Notes: generated by a model not told the origin, from the letters alone. DNA of 50,392 nt from Gilvimarinus agarilyticus (GCF_000832015.1 NZ_JXCJ01000001.1:3314971-3365362); one strand, 5' to 3'; positions 36,401 through 47,268 are shown, numbered from the stretch's first letter. Numbers and translations: made by a program.

Positions 36401-37409
36401 TCTGCTCGGCAAGGCTTAAGCGCGCGTAAAAGGGCAATACCTGATAGTGACGTAAATCAGCCTGACGCAGGCGTTTAGCAGTTTCGCGAATTTCCCGCTC
36501 ACCACTTAAAAACACCAGTATATCGCCGCCACGCTTACCGCTTTTGCGCTCGTGCTGATCAATCTCTTCAATCGCATCCAGAATCGGCTGATAGGTATCG
36601 CCGTCGCCATCATCGCTGGTTTCAAACGGCGGCCGGTACCACACATCGACGGGGTACGTGCGCCCGGACACCTCGATAACCGGGGCGTTATCAAAGTGAC
36701 GGGAAAAGCGCTCAACATCGATGGTCGCCGAAGTAATGATTAATTTAAGGTCCGGGCGCTTTTTAAGCAGCTGCTTTAAATAACCGAGCAAAAAGTCGAT
36801 ATTTAAGCTGCGCTCGTGGGCTTCGTCGATAATAAGCGTGTCGTAGCGACCAAGGGTGGGGTCTTGCTGTATCTCGGCCAGCAAAATGCCGTCGGTCATC
36901 ACCTTGATTAAGGTATTGTCGCCAGCCTGCTCAGTAAAACGCACCTGGTAACCCACCGCTTCACCCAGCGGCGAGCTCAACTCTTCGGCCACCCGGGCCG
37001 CCACCGTATGGGCGGCAATTCGCCGCGGCTGAGTATGACCAATGAGTCCGCGCACGCCGCGGCCTAACTCCAGGCAAATTTTGGGCAGCTGCGTGGTTTT
37101 ACCCGAGCCCGTCTCACCGGCCAGCACAACCACCTGGTTGTCGCGGATTAACGCGGCAATCTCATCGCGTTTGCCACTGACGGGCAGCTGCTCGGGAAAC
37201 TCGATCGGGTTGGGTACACGCTCACGCCGTGTTGCACACCGCAAGCGTGAGGCTTCGAGGTCGGCCTGCCATTTGCTAATGGCTTTATCGGCGGGCTTAC
37301 CCTGCGCCAGGCGCTCGGCAATGTCACCTGCTTTGCGGCGCAGGCGATTGGCATCGTTCAACATGGCGCTGGCGAGCGCTGTGTCGATATCGGCGGGTAA
37401 ACCGGTCAT
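33498..37409 (-). CDS. hrpA: ATP-dependent RNA helicase HrpA
   Basis: This encodes 1303 residues, the same size as E. coli HrpA. It is a DEAH-box helicase: Walker [14 protein letters not shown] (about 97), [15 protein letters not shown], and the RNA-type [12 protein letters not shown] motif VI. HA2 and OB-like domains and a long C-terminal DUF3418 region follow. In E. coli it resolves stalled ribosomes and helps process fimbrial mRNA. It is monocistronic, 113 bp below the Dps-like gene. Confidence 0.95.
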   Translation of the reverse strand: MTGLPADIDTALASAMLNDANRLRRKAGDIAERLAQGKPADKAISKWQADLEASRLRCATRRERVPNPIEFPEQLPVSGKRDEIAALIRDNQVVVLAGETGSGKTTQLPKICLELGRGVRGLIGHTQPRRIAAHTVAARVAEELSSPLGEAVGYQVRFTEQAGDNTLIKVMTDGILLAEIQQDPTLGRYDTLIIDEAHERSLNIDFLLGYLKQLLKKRPDLKLIITSATIDVERFSRHFDNAPVIEVSGRTYPVDVWYRPPFETSDDGDGDTYQPILDAIEEIDQHERKSGKRGGDILVFLSGEREIRETAKRLRQADLRHYQVLPFYARLSLAEQNLVFSAHRGRRIVLATNVAETSITVPGIRYVIDTGVARISRYSVRTKVQRLPIEPISQASANQRKGRCGRVSNGICIRLYSEDDFLSRPEFTDAEILRTNLAAVILQMLQLRIGDIHKFPFVDPPDSRQINDGFKMLEELHAVDNRKRLTGDGRRLAQLSVDPQLARMLLAADKLGALEEVLIIVSALSVQDPRERPAEKKQAADQQHKRFADEHSDFLAYVNLWRYFEQQRQELSQNQLRKQCKKEFLAFMRMREWRDIHRQLKLAAKKIGLQANSHPADYEAVHRSLVTGLLGNIGFHDEGRDYLGARNRKFAIFPGSSQQKKRPKWLVAAQLLETSQLFAHDVAKVEPEWLLQAAEHLVKRNYFEPHYDAKAGQVKAYERVTLYGLALVEKGRINYSKIDPKVCREVFIRAALVEGRYVKRGQKSVPFYAHNQALVQEIEALEAKSRRRDILVDDEEIFAFYDERIPADVVNRAGFDAWRKKAEQEQPGILKIPRERLVLQGAGAVSEVQFPDTLDHKGVTYPLSYHFEPGHKDDGVSVHVPVSLLHELPEHRLEWLVPGLLRDKCIELVKSLPKPLRKHFVPVPDVVDKALAGLAPDNSPLTEALSLQLKRQTLVELKPGDWQSERLENFYRFNIKVVDDRGKIIAASRDLTELKANYRERVQDNIRDAADDITREQITAWDLELPEQVQLKRRGLSIRAYPALLDKRDSASMQVLDNPQEAHSASLAGVARLLLLQSKETVKYLQKQLLKGKELGLSVVQIGNRDRVVDDIIMAAARQLAMPNDQLPRTEAEFEACLAKVKPDLVAQAQQLEKTLVASLGLVVALKKQLKHSKNALAIALAAGDIAQQLDRLFQPSLVFDTPEEWFQEYPRYLQAVNMRLEKAALNPQKDRLQMIEVEPHEERLAEYLQLHGRYQLTENPDLMRYRWAIEEFRVSLFAQTLKTRFPVSGKRLNKLWLEATQR

Positions 37410-37489
37410 AAGCGTCCCTCTTTAGATTCAGATGGGGCGCATTCTACCAGTTTACGGCGAGAGGTTTGAGGTACGCGATATCAGGCGGG

Positions 37490-37516
37490 GCGCCATGCCC
37501 ACTAGGGGCACGGCGC
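37490..37516. repeat. GC-rich hairpin between the Dps-like gene and hrpA
   Basis: GCGCC-atgccc paired with ggggca-c-GGCGC makes an 11-bp stem with one bulge and a 4-nt loop. It lies 6 bp past the dps stop. The minus strand shows no T run after it, so it is at best a weak terminator. Confidence 0.35.
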
Positions 37517-37522
37517 AGTTGG

Positions 37523-37993
37523 TTACTCTTCGAGCAGCGAGCGCAGCATCCAGGCGGTTTTTTCATGCAACTGGATACGCTGAGTCAGCAAATCGCCGGT
37601 CGCTTCGTCGTTGGCTCTATCGACCAGTGGGTACAAGGAGCGTGCGGTTTTCACGACCGACTCCTGCCCCTCTACCAAGAGTGCGATCATCTCCTTAGCG
37701 GCGGGAATGCCCTCTTGCTCTTTAATGGAGGACAGCTCGGCGTACTGCTTGTAAGTACCGGGGGCCGGGTAACCCAGCGAGCGAATACGCTCGGCCAGAT
37801 CGTCCACAGCTACCGCCAACTCGGTGTATTGAGTTTCAAACATCAGATGCAACGTTTGAAACATGGGCCCTTTAACATTCCAGTGAAAGTTATGGGTTTT
37901 AAGGTATAGCGTGTAGGTATCGGCCAGTACCCGCGACAAACCCTCGGCCAACTGACGGCGGTCATCCTGCTCAATACCAATATCAATATCCAT
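37523..37993 (-). CDS. dps: Dps-like ferritin
   Basis: This encodes 156 residues from the ATG at 37991-37993, with AAAGGAG upstream. It is the Dps four-helix bundle: HNFHWNVKGPMFQTLHLMFE carries the ferroxidase His and nearby acidic residues, and YTELAVAVDDLAERIRSLG carries the partner Asp and Glu. It forms a hollow 12-mer that oxidises iron with peroxide, and many members also protect DNA. The N-terminus is not very basic, so DNA binding may be weak. Confidence 0.92.
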   Translation of the reverse strand: MDIDIGIEQDDRRQLAEGLSRVLADTYTLYLKTHNFHWNVKGPMFQTLHLMFETQYTELAVAVDDLAERIRSLGYPAPGTYKQYAELSSIKEQEGIPAAKEMIALLVEGQESVVKTARSLYPLVDRANDEATGDLLTQRIQLHEKTAWMLRSLLEE

Positions 37994-38131
37994 GCTGTAC
38001 TCCTTTATCAATACCAAGACCTACAAGGGTTCGCAGGTCGTTCATTAATCAAACGATGATCGTATCCCTATAAGATGGGCCCGGGGTGCTGGCTTTTCAA
38101 GGCGGTGAACCATCAAGTTCGTCTATAAGGA

Positions 38132-38932
38132 CTATAGTTCTTCGCTATGCTGCGCCCGATAAGCAATTTCCCCGCGATCAAACACAATAAACTCCCCCGC
38201 CGCCATGGCCTGCCAGGTTTCATTCACGGTTAACGGGTTAGTCGCAATCACGGTAACGATGTCATTGGCGGTGGTGTGCTCGCCAAAATCGACCGTTAAG
38301 TCAGAGTCCGACAAACGGGCCTCACCAAACGGCGCACGCCGGGTAATCCAACTGAGCTTAGTAGCGCAATAGGCAAACAAGTAGCGACCATCGCTGAACA
38401 AAAAATTGGCCACCCCGCGGGGGCTCAACTCGTCGCACCAACGATGCAGTTGCTGCCAATAAGCGGTTTCGTCAGCTTCAAGTGTGGCGCTGTTGGTAAA
38501 ACGCTCGCGAATACGTGCCAATAACCAGCAAAATGCTCGCTCGCTATCGGTGCTGCCCACCGGAATAAAATCTCCCAGGGTTAATGCCTCGGTACCGGCC
38601 AACTGCCCATTGTGCGCAAAGCTCCAGTTGCGACCAAACAGCTCGCGCACAAACGGGTGGGTATTTTCTAAATTAACGGCGCCGACGTTAGCCTCGCGAA
38701 TATGGCTAATGGCAATACAGGTTTTCATGGGTAAGCGGCTAACAAGCTGCGCGATTTCAGAGCTAACGCTGGGTGCCCAATCGCGAAAGGCACGGATGCC
38801 GCGGCCTTCATACAACACCACGCCCCAGCCATCACGGTGCGGCCCGGTGCCGCCACCACGTTGCAATAACCCGGTAAAACTAAAGCATAAATCGGTCGGC
38901 ACATTGGCCGACATGCCCAGCAGTTCGCACAC
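38132..38932 (-). CDS. Class II glutamine amidotransferase (YafJ-like)
   Basis: This encodes 266 residues. Cys2 directly follows the initiator Met (MCELLGMSANVP) and would be the N-terminal nucleophile. RDGWGVVLYEG, SHIREANVGAV, NTHPFVRELFGRNWSFAHNG and the SDSERAFCWLL-like segment match the YafJ/EgtC-like glutaminase domain. The acceptor is unknown. It is the last gene of a group with GNAT and VWA genes on the same strand. Confidence 0.9.
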   Translation of the reverse strand: MCELLGMSANVPTDLCFSFTGLLQRGGGTGPHRDGWGVVLYEGRGIRAFRDWAPSVSSEIAQLVSRLPMKTCIAISHIREANVGAVNLENTHPFVRELFGRNWSFAHNGQLAGTEALTLGDFIPVGSTDSERAFCWLLARIRERFTNSATLEADETAYWQQLHRWCDELSPRGVANFLFSDGRYLFAYCATKLSWITRRAPFGEARLSDSDLTVDFGEHTTANDIVTVIATNPLTVNETWQAMAAGEFIVFDRGEIAYRAQHSEEL

Positions 38933-38954
38933 CCTTAAACTCCTTACACATTGG

Positions 38955-39410
38955 TTACGTTTGTGCGCGCCAGCCCATTAGAACGAACGATTTACCGCGC
39001 TCGCGATAGCGCCGATAAGGCTCTGCAATAGGTTCTGGCACCGCATCCGCGGCCAGCGGAGAAAAGCCCAAGCTTAGATAAAATTCGCGCAAATAATCCA
39101 GCGCATAACAGTACAGTCCCGGTTCACGGGCCTCGCGCTGTATATGTTGCATCAACTCTCGAGCCAAACCACGCCGGCGACGCGAGGGGTCGACGGTTAA
39201 ACTACGCAACAAAAAACAGCCGGCGGCGGGCTCCAGTACTCGCGCCGCCGCCAGTACCTGACCGGCGTCGGACAAGGCGTAAACACGATCTTTTTTACCG
39301 CACTTTACCTTCTGCCCCCACTGACGAAACTGTCGGGTTATCTCGGGGTAAGTCGCAACGGGCACTACCCACAGAGCTCGCTCGGCGTCACTTAGCTGGC
39401 TATCAATCAC
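38955..39410 (-). CDS. GNAT-family N-acetyltransferase
   Basis: This encodes 151 residues with one acetyltransferase domain. The acetyl-CoA-binding loop is visible as VDPSRRRRGLARELMQHIQ (Q/RxxGxG/A motif variant RRRGLA) near residue 83, preceded by LLRSLTV and followed by CYALDYLREFYLSLGF. The substrate is unknown. It overlaps the VWA gene by 4 bp (ATGA), so the two are co-translated. Confidence 0.88.
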   Translation of the reverse strand: MIDSQLSDAERALWVVPVATYPEITRQFRQWGQKVKCGKKDRVYALSDAGQVLAAARVLEPAAGCFLLRSLTVDPSRRRRGLARELMQHIQREAREPGLYCYALDYLREFYLSLGFSPLAADAVPEPIAEPYRRYRERGKSFVLMGWRAQT

Positions 39411-41533
39411 TGCCCGGCGCCTTTGTTGTCATCACGATTATCTGGTGCGGCCGGTTTGCCTTTATCTGCCCCAGCCTCGTCACTGTCGAGCTGTACCGCC
39501 GGCTCACCCAGGTCGCCCATATCGGCAAAAACGTCGTCAAAAGCGCCGGCCTCAAGCTCTTCTTCGTCGGCGGGAGCTTGCTCGTCGCTTAACTGTTGCT
39601 CAATTTCACCCAACTCTTCTTCCATCGACTTGCCACTAAAACGCCGATACAACCAATAAACTAACGCCAGCAAAGCCACATTAAACAATGCGATTAATGC
39701 TATCAACCACCAGCGGGTTCCGCTTTCTTCTGCGGGTTTAGGGGGCTCATCTGCGCTTTTTAGCGACGAGCTCTGTGCCGACGACGCAACCACCGGCTGC
39801 TCCGGTTGCGGCAGAGGCTCATTGCGCTCACGCGCTAACGCTGCGCGCTCGTCGAGCAATGCCTGCTCTAATGCCAGCAAGGTGTCATCCTCGACGATCT
39901 CTTGGGGGTCACCCTCGGCCGGGTAACTAAAATACTGCGAAGGCAACGCTTCAGAAAACACCCGGCCATTAGAGTCGGCACCTTTAGCCTGTAGCTCCAC
40001 CACATAGCGAGCCCGGTTGTCTGGAGTAATTGTAAGCCCCCAGCCACCACTAGGCAGGCGAGCTAATGGTTGCATAGCGCTAGCGCCGGTAGAATCTTTG
40101 ACATGCGCCACCAACTCAGTGTTATCAGAGTCCAGTGACGGCGCCGCTGTCACGGTTAATTGATAGTTTACGCTCGTCCCACTGTCTTGCGTTTGCTGTG
40201 ATTTATTCAGCTGTACCCTAAACTTAGGCTCCACCGCCAGGTTACGTTGATACTGCCGGCTAAAGGTAGCGCCGTCGACCCGCAGGTTCAGCTGAAAACG
40301 CCCCGGGGTTTCTGGAGTAACCGCACGCACTAAAAAATGGCCACGTTCATCGGCCGGTATCAAGGTGACGTTTTGTGAACGTGGCGCTGCCAAACTGCCA
40401 TCGTGGTTGTAAGGGGCGATGCTCACGCGCGCACGAAGCTGCTCGAGGAGCGGATTATCGATAACCAGCTGACCGCGCTCGCGTAGCGAAAAATCTAACA
40501 TTATGGGCTCGCCCGGCACCAGCGTCGGTGCGAGAGGCTGCACCTGTAAGCTAAGATCTGTGAGCACACTGACTCTTGTTTCGCTGCCACCATCGACGAG
40601 CTGCCAGCGACCACTTTGGGGCTTGGGGATAGTTACTAAATCATAGTGCGGCCGCGATACCCAGCGCACGCCCGCCGCATGAGTTTGCTGACCTATACGC
40701 GCAAGCTTAGGGTCGAGTAAATGTGGCCTGGTGTCCGCTTGAGCCGGGTGATACATCAACACCGTTAACTCCTCCACATGGGCGTCCACATGAAACCCAT
40801 CCCCTGTCAGAGGCAATCGTTGCGGCGGTACCGCTTGATCGAGAATCTCGACAAAGACGGACACCAGCTGGTCACGATTGGTCACCACCCGGTGCTCGCC
40901 CGCACTGGTGCTGGCAATGCGCTGCAACAAGTCGGCATCGGCATCGACGGATAACGCAATCGTGTGTACAACAAAGCCGCGCGCGACTAAATTGGGAATC
41001 AGCTCGGTCAGAATACTATCGCGCTCGCGTGCATTGCGCTCAGAATCACTGTGTATGTCGACCTTGCCGTCAGTTAACAAAATAATATGCGCTTGTGCCG
41101 CATTTTTGGGCGCTCGCCCGGCTCGAGCCAAGGCCGCGCCTATATCGGTGAGTTGTCCGTTGGAGCGAAGCTTTTGCAGTGACTCAAGTGCGCGTTGACG
41201 CCAATTGGCATCCACTGAGGCGGCCGGCACCACCTCGTTAACACTGCCGGCAAAGCTCCACAAACCGGCGCGGGTGCCTGCGGGTAACATTCTGCTCAAC
41301 AGCGTTAACCCCTCGGACCTCAGGTTTTGCGGGTCGGACTGATTCATACTGCCAGACACATCCACCAACAGCCGAACGTCGGCCGGGGTCAATGGCTCGT
41401 CCGCCACACCAGGAACTGCGGAAAAAAACGGCAACAACAAAGTAGCCACGACTAAAAACCGCCTTGGCCGACACCACGTCAGGCTTAATAATGTACTAGC
41501 AATGTTGTGAGCTATCCGATGGGTCTTGGCCAT
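39407..41533 (-). CDS. Membrane VWA-domain protein
   Basis: This encodes 708 residues. A signal or anchor segment is at about 24-44. The von Willebrand A domain (about 52-240) has an intact metal-ion site: DVSGSMN (58-64), Thr in QLTDIGAAL, and LLTDGKVD. Beta-sandwich-like repeats fill about 250-545. A single transmembrane helix is near 618-638 (WLIALIALFNVALLALVYWLY), followed by an acidic cytoplasmic tail. It probably works as a cell-envelope adhesion or scaffold protein; similar gammaproteobacterial proteins exist without known function. It begins the VWA-GNAT pair. Confidence 0.85.
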   Translation of the reverse strand: MAKTHRIAHNIASTLLSLTWCRPRRFLVVATLLLPFFSAVPGVADEPLTPADVRLLVDVSGSMNQSDPQNLRSEGLTLLSRMLPAGTRAGLWSFAGSVNEVVPAASVDANWRQRALESLQKLRSNGQLTDIGAALARAGRAPKNAAQAHIILLTDGKVDIHSDSERNARERDSILTELIPNLVARGFVVHTIALSVDADADLLQRIASTSAGEHRVVTNRDQLVSVFVEILDQAVPPQRLPLTGDGFHVDAHVEELTVLMYHPAQADTRPHLLDPKLARIGQQTHAAGVRWVSRPHYDLVTIPKPQSGRWQLVDGGSETRVSVLTDLSLQVQPLAPTLVPGEPIMLDFSLRERGQLVIDNPLLEQLRARVSIAPYNHDGSLAAPRSQNVTLIPADERGHFLVRAVTPETPGRFQLNLRVDGATFSRQYQRNLAVEPKFRVQLNKSQQTQDSGTSVNYQLTVTAAPSLDSDNTELVAHVKDSTGASAMQPLARLPSGGWGLTITPDNRARYVVELQAKGADSNGRVFSEALPSQYFSYPAEGDPQEIVEDDTLLALEQALLDERAALARERNEPLPQPEQPVVASSAQSSSLKSADEPPKPAEESGTRWWLIALIALFNVALLALVYWLYRRFSGKSMEEELGEIEQQLSDEQAPADEEELEAGAFDDVFADMGDLGEPAVQLDSDEAGADKGKPAAPDNRDDNKGAGQ

Positions 41534-41576
41534 AATGCGGCACTCTTTAGCGGGCTCGCCGCTGCGATATATTTTA

Positions 41577-41927
41577 TTATTTTGCGGGCGTACTTGCCTC
41601 GCCGCCGCGTTTACGGGTAACCAGCAATAACACTAAGGTTAGCACCAATGCGACCAGCCAAATTAATGCGAGGGTAACGGCGGCATCCAGCCCCTCCTCT
41701 ACCCCCAAAAAAACACTGTTTAACACAGCCACAAACAATGCCGGGGCGTAAGCTCCCGGGTGGTTGTCCAAATTTAAACTAAACGGGGTAAACAGCAATA
41801 CGGCTATCGACACTGCAAACAGCCACTGTGCATAGCGAGAAAATGGCCGGGCAATACGCCAGCCAAACAAAACCAACAACAAAGCGCCTATCAGGTAAAT
41901 GCCCCAGGCGATCATCGACTCACTCAA
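41577..41927 (-). CDS. Small integral membrane protein
   Basis: This encodes 116 residues with three to four hydrophobic helices (about 5-22, 33-49, 63-76, 83-106) and a basic C-terminus (TRKRGGEASTPAK). There is no recognised domain. It lies 43 bp upstream of the VWA gene on the same strand, so it may belong to that operon. Confidence 0.65.
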   Translation of the reverse strand: MSESMIAWGIYLIGALLLVLFGWRIARPFSRYAQWLFAVSIAVLLFTPFSLNLDNHPGAYAPALFVAVLNSVFLGVEEGLDAAVTLALIWLVALVLTLVLLLVTRKRGGEASTPAK

Positions 41928-41952
41928 GCCCTACTCCCCATGTGTTAAGTAA

Positions 41953-42396
41953 TTATACTACCCAGTGAATTATATACTCTTCCAGCTCATCCGGTGTTAC
42001 CTGCGCCTCGGGCACCACTTTACCGGCTACCGACATTCCCGCGCGGTGAATGGCATCCGGGTCGCCACTGACCAGCGGGTGCCAGTCGGGCAGAGGCTCA
42101 CCCTCGGCCAGCAAGCGGTAGGCGCAGGTGCTGGGCAGCCATTCAAACTCGTGCAGATCGTCGAGCGTGAGGGTTAAACACTCCGGCACGCGCGCTTTGC
42201 GGCTGGGGTAATCTGTGCAGCGGCAAGTATCGGTATCCAGCAACTGGCAGGCCACGGCGGTATAGTAGACCTCGCCGTCATCTTCATCTTCGAGCTTATG
42301 CAGGCAACATTTACCGCAACCGTCGCACACAGACTCCCACTCGGCAGGCGTCATTTGCGCCAGGGATTTTTCTTGCCAAAAGACGCGCGCCGCCAT
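41953..42396 (-). CDS. ycgN: YcgN-family cysteine-cluster protein
   Basis: This encodes 147 residues. It contains [19 protein letters not shown], then further Cys in [21 protein letters not shown] and PECLTL, the metal-cluster pattern of the UPF0260/YkgJ-like family. Function unknown, possibly a metal-binding protein. Its start overlaps the ycgL stop (TGATG). The order rnd-ycgL-ycgN is conserved in gammaproteobacteria. Confidence 0.93.
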   Translation of the reverse strand: MAARVFWQEKSLAQMTPAEWESVCDGCGKCCLHKLEDEDDGEVYYTAVACQLLDTDTCRCTDYPSRKARVPECLTLTLDDLHEFEWLPSTCAYRLLAEGEPLPDWHPLVSGDPDAIHRAGMSVAGKVVPEAQVTPDELEEYIIHWVV

Positions 42397-42686
42397 CAGG
42401 ACAGTTTACTGTTGCGGGACTGAATATCGGTGACTTGCGCATCGGGCTCTACCCGCGGTGGTAACTGCAGGTAATAGCCGGGATCATCTAAGCTGGCAAT
42501 CACTTTATTGACATCCACCCGTGCGAGCTTGCGATTGCTGTCTAGCGCCAATACCATCGCCGGTTCCGCCACACCAAAGCGTTTGCGCAGTGGCTCAGGG
42601 ACTTTGTCCAGACCATCTTCTTTGCGGCAATAAAGGTACATGCCCTCTTCGCGTTTGCTGCGATAAATCTGACAGATCACCTTCAT
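42396..42686 (-). CDS. ycgL: YcgL-family protein
   Basis: This encodes 96 residues and matches the YcgL domain: [20 protein letters not shown], then LRKRFG and GYYLQLPP. It is a small cytoplasmic protein of unresolved role, near-always next to rnd; links to cell division have been suggested for relatives. It overlaps rnd by 4 bp (ATGA). Confidence 0.93.
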   Translation of the reverse strand: MKVICQIYRSKREEGMYLYCRKEDGLDKVPEPLRKRFGVAEPAMVLALDSNRKLARVDVNKVIASLDDPGYYLQLPPRVEPDAQVTDIQSRNSKLS

Positions 42687-43828
42687 GCGTTCGCTCCATC
42701 ACGTAGCTGCTGTACTTTTTGCAGCAAACCGGCGCCAATCACATCATAGCGCCACCCGTTTAAACGCTCTGGCAACTGCGGCGCACCAACAATTGCACTG
42801 CGCACAATCGCCTCGTACTCTTTTTTACGAATCAAGACTTCCGGCGGTAACTCGTGAGACTCGGCCTGAGTTAACACATACGCTTTAAGTGCTTTCATCC
42901 AGGAGCCATACTCGCGGCCCAATGGCGGGTCGAGCCGTTCGGGCCAACTCTCAGAGGGCTTAGCCAACTCCTGGGCAATAATATCCAGCAGGGTTTCGCC
43001 ATCTTCGGCAATGGTGCGCCGGGGCATACCCTCAATCCGCTTAAGCTGATTGACTTGATCGGGCAACTGCCGGGCAAGCTCATACATGGGTTGCTCTTTC
43101 ATGAGGCGGTTGCGGGGGATGTTGCGCTGGCGCGCTTCAACTTCGCGCCAGTAGCTCAGCGCCCGCAACACCGCCAGGTTTTTAGGCTGCAACTTCCAGC
43201 CCAAACCAACACGGGTGTAAAAGCCATCCAGGTCAGCCTCTTGGCGAGCGGCGGCTACTAAATCGGCGCAATCGGATTTAACCCAGCTGAGCCGGTCATC
43301 GATTTTTAAACGCTGCAGCAGCTTGCCATATACAATCAGCAAGTGCGCCACATCCAGCGCCGCGTATTTAAGCTGCGCCACACTCAGCGGGCGCTGCAAC
43401 CAATCGGAGCGGGTTTCACCTTTGGGTATTTCAACATCCAGTAACTCGCGGGCTAATGCGGCATACCCCAATGAAAAGCCGCAACCGGCAAAAGCGGCGC
43501 CAATTTGCGTATCAAAAATCGGGCCCGGCACCGCGCCCAGCAAGGTATTAAACACCTCTAGGTCTTCCGAACAAGCGTGCAGCACTTTGGTCACGTGCTC
43601 ATCAAGCATCAGCTCGGTCAGTGGGGTTAACTCATCGAACGCCAGCGGATCAATTAAATAACAGCCCTGACCGTCGCCGATTTGAATCAATCCGGCAATC
43701 GGGTAAAACGTATCACTGCGCATAAACTCGGTATCAACCGCAATGGCCGCCTGAGTACGCCAGCGCTGGCAAAGCTCCGTTAATTGATCGAGCGTATCAA
43801 CCCAAATCGGGTCTGTTGGAATAGCCAT
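42683..43828 (-). CDS. rnd: Ribonuclease D
   Basis: This encodes 381 residues. DEDDy exonuclease motifs are intact: AVDTEFMRSDTF (Exo I), LHACSEDLEVF (Exo II) and YAALDVAHLL (Exo III). Two HRDC domains follow (about 210-290 and 300-370). It trims 3' ends of tRNA precursors. It heads the rnd-ycgL-ycgN operon. Confidence 0.95.
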   Translation of the reverse strand: MAIPTDPIWVDTLDQLTELCQRWRTQAAIAVDTEFMRSDTFYPIAGLIQIGDGQGCYLIDPLAFDELTPLTELMLDEHVTKVLHACSEDLEVFNTLLGAVPGPIFDTQIGAAFAGCGFSLGYAALARELLDVEIPKGETRSDWLQRPLSVAQLKYAALDVAHLLIVYGKLLQRLKIDDRLSWVKSDCADLVAAARQEADLDGFYTRVGLGWKLQPKNLAVLRALSYWREVEARQRNIPRNRLMKEQPMYELARQLPDQVNQLKRIEGMPRRTIAEDGETLLDIIAQELAKPSESWPERLDPPLGREYGSWMKALKAYVLTQAESHELPPEVLIRKKEYEAIVRSAIVGAPQLPERLNGWRYDVIGAGLLQKVQQLRDGANA

Positions 43829-43868
43829 AACTACCTAATAAGACGAGCGCACTTAAAAGCGCGCTAAA

Positions 43869-44462
43869 TTAAAGTGAGCGGCGACTGCTAAACGCGTGGG
43901 CCAAAGTGCCACCGTCGATGTATTCTAGCTCACCCCCAAGGGGCACGCCGTGGGCTATGCGGGTGACGTTGATACCGGCTTTTTTGGCCCGCTCGCTGAT
44001 GTAATAGGCGGTCGCCTCGCCCTCCACCGTGGGGTTGGTGGCCAAGATAATTTCGGCCACCGGCTCCGCCTCAAGCAGCGCCAATAACTGATCGATACCG
44101 ATATCCTCAGGCCCAACGCCGTCGATGGGCGACAAGTGCCCCAGCAACACAAAATACTTACCCTGGTAGCTACCGGCCTGCTCGATGGCAAGCACATCGG
44201 CTGGCGTCTCGACGACACATAACAGCGAGTTATCGCGCCGCTCACTGGCACACACACCGCACAACGGCTGCTCGGTTAAGGTGCGGCAGCGGCCACAGCG
44301 GGCAACACCCTCGACTGCACGCTGCAGACTATCGGCCAGGCGTAGGGCGCCCTCACGATTGTGTTCTAAAAGCTGTAACGCCATGCGCTGGGCACTTTTA
44401 GGGCCAACGCCTGGCAGCACTTTAAGCGCGTGCATTAATTCATCGATAAGCGGACTGAACAT
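43869..44462 (-). CDS. recR: Recombination protein RecR
   Basis: This encodes 197 residues. A helix-hairpin-helix is at the N-terminus ([20 protein letters not shown]), then the four-Cys zinc finger [16 protein letters not shown], then the TOPRIM domain ([20 protein letters not shown]) and a Walker-B-like C-terminus. It loads RecA with RecF/RecO at gaps. It lies 15 bp after ybaB, in the usual dnaX-ybaB-recR operon. Confidence 0.97.
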   Translation of the reverse strand: MFSPLIDELMHALKVLPGVGPKSAQRMALQLLEHNREGALRLADSLQRAVEGVARCGRCRTLTEQPLCGVCASERRDNSLLCVVETPADVLAIEQAGSYQGKYFVLLGHLSPIDGVGPEDIGIDQLLALLEAEPVAEIILATNPTVEGEATAYYISERAKKAGINVTRIAHGVPLGGELEYIDGGTLAHAFSSRRSL

Positions 44463-44477
44463 AAATTCGTAAGCGCC

Positions 44478-44798
44478 TTAAAAGGGCATTTTAAAACCGG
44501 GGGGCATGCCCATACCCGAGGTCATCTCGGACATTTTATCGCGGCTATTAGCCTCTACCCGGCGCACGGCATCATTGACCGCAGCGGCCAATAAGTCTTC
44601 CAGCATTTCTTTGTCTTCTTGCAGTAAGCTGGGGTCAATGCTGACATTTTTTACGTCGTGACGACCGGTCATGGTGACTGACACCAAACCCGCGCCCGAT
44701 TGACCGATAACTTCGGCGTTGGCCAGCTCTTCTTGCATTTTTTGCATGCGCTCCTGCATCTGTTGCGCCTGCTGCATTATGTCTCCCATGCCTTTCAT
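44478..44798 (-). CDS. ybaB: YbaB/EbfC-family nucleoid-associated protein
   Basis: This encodes 106 residues: a Met/Gln-rich N-terminal helix ([20 protein letters not shown]), a small beta-sheet core ([19 protein letters not shown]) and a C-terminal helix. It binds DNA as a dimer with a tweezer shape. It lies 19 bp after dnaX. Confidence 0.96.
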   Translation of the reverse strand: MKGMGDIMQQAQQMQERMQKMQEELANAEVIGQSGAGLVSVTMTGRHDVKNVSIDPSLLQEDKEMLEDLLAAAVNDAVRRVEANSRDKMSEMTSGMGMPPGFKMPF

Positions 44799-44817
44799 GG
44801 TATTACCTCGTATCGTG

Positions 44818-46938
44818 TTAATTCTGATCGATTGGCTCGACGGTGCCTTCGTCTAAGGTGGCGGCAAAATGTTCTACCAGCTGCTGCACAATGGGGTCTG
44901 ACTTAACCGATTCAACCGCCTGCTCGTAGCGCTCACTTTGCTTGCGTATGGCGATTTGTGCAGGCGTTTCGGTTTGTACTTGCCCGGGTTGAATCACCAC
45001 ACTGACCGGCTCACCATAGTATTCGTTAAGAATATCGGCCAGGCGCTGCTGGTGGCTTTCGTCGTACAGGCTGCTATTTTGCTCATCCAAAATAAAGTGC
45101 AGCTGATTACCCTGCCGCCCCACCAGCTCACAATTAGCCGCCGTATTGCGCATTACGCCGCCGACCGATAGCCCTAGATAAATCTCAGGCCAGCGCAGGG
45201 GGGCGGTATCAGCAAGGCTCACCATAGCGATGGGCTCGGGAGCCGATTTAAGCTCCGGCGCCGGTGGCGCTGGGCTGGGTGTCACTTCTGGCTGTGCTGG
45301 TGACGGTGATTGCGCTGCCGGTTCACGGGGTGTGGCTGCGGGCTGAGTGGGTGCTCTGGCAGGCTCATCCACCTGCCAGGGTACCTCAACCGCTGGCGCA
45401 CTGGCGGGATCTGCTGGCTGGGGCTCTGACTGTGTCGCGCTGGACTCATTGTGGGCTTGGCCAGCTAACTGCTCATACTCGGCCGCCGCCTGAGAGCCTG
45501 AGTCGTCGTAAGGCTCGTAATCCGGGGCGCTATCTTCCTGCTCGTTGCGCTGCGGGTGGGCACTGTTATCACGCCCCTCAGCACTTTGGTTCGCAGGCGT
45601 GACCGGGTCTTGCGAGGCGGCTGGGGGCTCGGGCGGACGCTCTGCCGGCGCCTCCTGATCTTCTGGTGCTGGCGCCGCTGTGGTGGTCGTCTCGGCTAAC
45701 GGCGCAGTCGGCGCGGCACTCTGAGCGACCGGTGACTCAGCCGCAGGGGATGCCTGATTGGTATCAGGTGCAACATGTGCCACTTGGGTCGCCGCGCCGT
45801 GCGCGGGATTGGGCGAGCCCGACGCCAGTGCCCGGGTAGGCACATCAGCCACGCCTTGAGGGCGAAACGCCAACATGCGCAACAGGACCATCTCGAGCCC
45901 GGCGCGCGGATCTGGCGCCAGGGGTAAATCGCGCCGGCCAATCAGGCCGGTCTGATAAAACAGCTGTACGTCTTCGGCGGGTAACTGCTGCGCTAACTGC
46001 AGGATTTGCTCGCGATCACCGTGGCTGTTATCCACCGCCTCGGGCAGTGCCTGGGCAATGGCCACCCGATGCAAAATAGACAGGATGTCGGCCAGTGCGC
46101 TGGCAAAGTCGGGCGCGTGCTCGGCCATTTGCGCCACGGCATCCAGCACCTGCTTGCCGTCGCCGGCGGTAAGCGCTAACACCATATCGTAAACCGCGCT
46201 GCGATCGATGGTGCCCAACATAGCGCGAACATCGGCCTCGACCACTTTACCCGAACCAAAGGCAATGGCCTGATCGGTGAGGCTTAGGGCATCGCGCATA
46301 CTGCCGTCGGCAGCGCGGCCCAGCTGCCACAAGGCGCTCTCTTCAAAGGGCACCATCTCGGTTTCGAGCACGTGCTGCAAATGACCAGTAACCAGCTCGG
46401 GGGTCATGTTTTTGAGGTTAAACTGCAGGCAGCGTGACAAAATCGTCACCGGCAGGCGCTGAGGATCGGTGGTCGCCAGCAAGAATTTGACGTGCGGTGG
46501 TGGCTCTTCCAGAGTTTTCAGCAACGCATTAAACGAATGCGTCGAGAGCATGTGCACCTCATCGATCAGGTACACCTTGTAGCGGCCGCGAGTCGGCGCA
46601 TACTGCACGTTCTCCAGCAGCTCGCGGGTATCTTCTACCTTGGTGCGGCTGGCCGCATCCACCTCAATCAAATCGACAAAGCGGTTCTCGGCAATCTCGA
46701 CGCACGCAGCGCACTGGCCGCAGGGCTCGGAGCTTACGCCCGTCTCGCAATTTAAGCACTTGGCAAGAATCCGGGCGATGGTGGTTTTACCCACACCGCG
46801 TGTACCGGTAAATAAATAGGCGTGGTGCAGCCGATCGTGGTCGAGCGCGTTAACCAGCGCTTTGAGCACATGCTCTTGCCCCACCAAATCGCGAAACGTA
46901 CGGGGGCGCCACTTTCGGGCCAGGACCTGATAACTCAT
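44818..46938 (-). CDS. dnaX: DNA polymerase III subunits gamma/tau
   Basis: This encodes 706 residues. AAA+ domain: Walker [13 protein letters not shown] (about 45), zinc finger Cys in [26 protein letters not shown], and sensor ILSRCLQF. The collar domain ends near 360. A long Pro/Ala/Glu-rich linker (about 375-570) joins to the tau C-terminal domain that binds the polymerase alpha subunit. I see no A-rich slippery site of the E. coli type in the linker, so a frameshift gamma form is not evident. It is transcribed with ybaB and recR. Confidence 0.96.
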   Translation of the reverse strand: MSYQVLARKWRPRTFRDLVGQEHVLKALVNALDHDRLHHAYLFTGTRGVGKTTIARILAKCLNCETGVSSEPCGQCAACVEIAENRFVDLIEVDAASRTKVEDTRELLENVQYAPTRGRYKVYLIDEVHMLSTHSFNALLKTLEEPPPHVKFLLATTDPQRLPVTILSRCLQFNLKNMTPELVTGHLQHVLETEMVPFEESALWQLGRAADGSMRDALSLTDQAIAFGSGKVVEADVRAMLGTIDRSAVYDMVLALTAGDGKQVLDAVAQMAEHAPDFASALADILSILHRVAIAQALPEAVDNSHGDREQILQLAQQLPAEDVQLFYQTGLIGRRDLPLAPDPRAGLEMVLLRMLAFRPQGVADVPTRALASGSPNPAHGAATQVAHVAPDTNQASPAAESPVAQSAAPTAPLAETTTTAAPAPEDQEAPAERPPEPPAASQDPVTPANQSAEGRDNSAHPQRNEQEDSAPDYEPYDDSGSQAAAEYEQLAGQAHNESSATQSEPQPADPASAPAVEVPWQVDEPARAPTQPAATPREPAAQSPSPAQPEVTPSPAPPAPELKSAPEPIAMVSLADTAPLRWPEIYLGLSVGGVMRNTAANCELVGRQGNQLHFILDEQNSSLYDESHQQRLADILNEYYGEPVSVVIQPGQVQTETPAQIAIRKQSERYEQAVESVKSDPIVQQLVEHFAATLDEGTVEPIDQN

Positions 46939-47066
46939 GCCTTCCTCGATTCCTTAGTCGTAATCTTCGGGATTATAGCTGTCCCGGATACAAATAAATA
47001 CGGGGCCACGATACCGCCAGACAGACAGCGTAAAAATTGAGCAAAGGGAGAAGCAAAAAGAAGATG

Positions 47067-47178
<112 letters not shown>

Positions 47179-47268
47179 ATTGCAGCGACAGAGCGAGTCT
47201 GTCGAGGCCGCGCATTATCCTGAGTTTTAACCCCGAATGCAAGGGCGCTTTTTAACGGCCAGCAGCTC

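Noticed and set aside
44818-46938. Programmed frameshift for a short DnaX (gamma)
   Set aside because: No A-rich slippery heptamer of the E. coli type was visible in the linker region on the coding strand.
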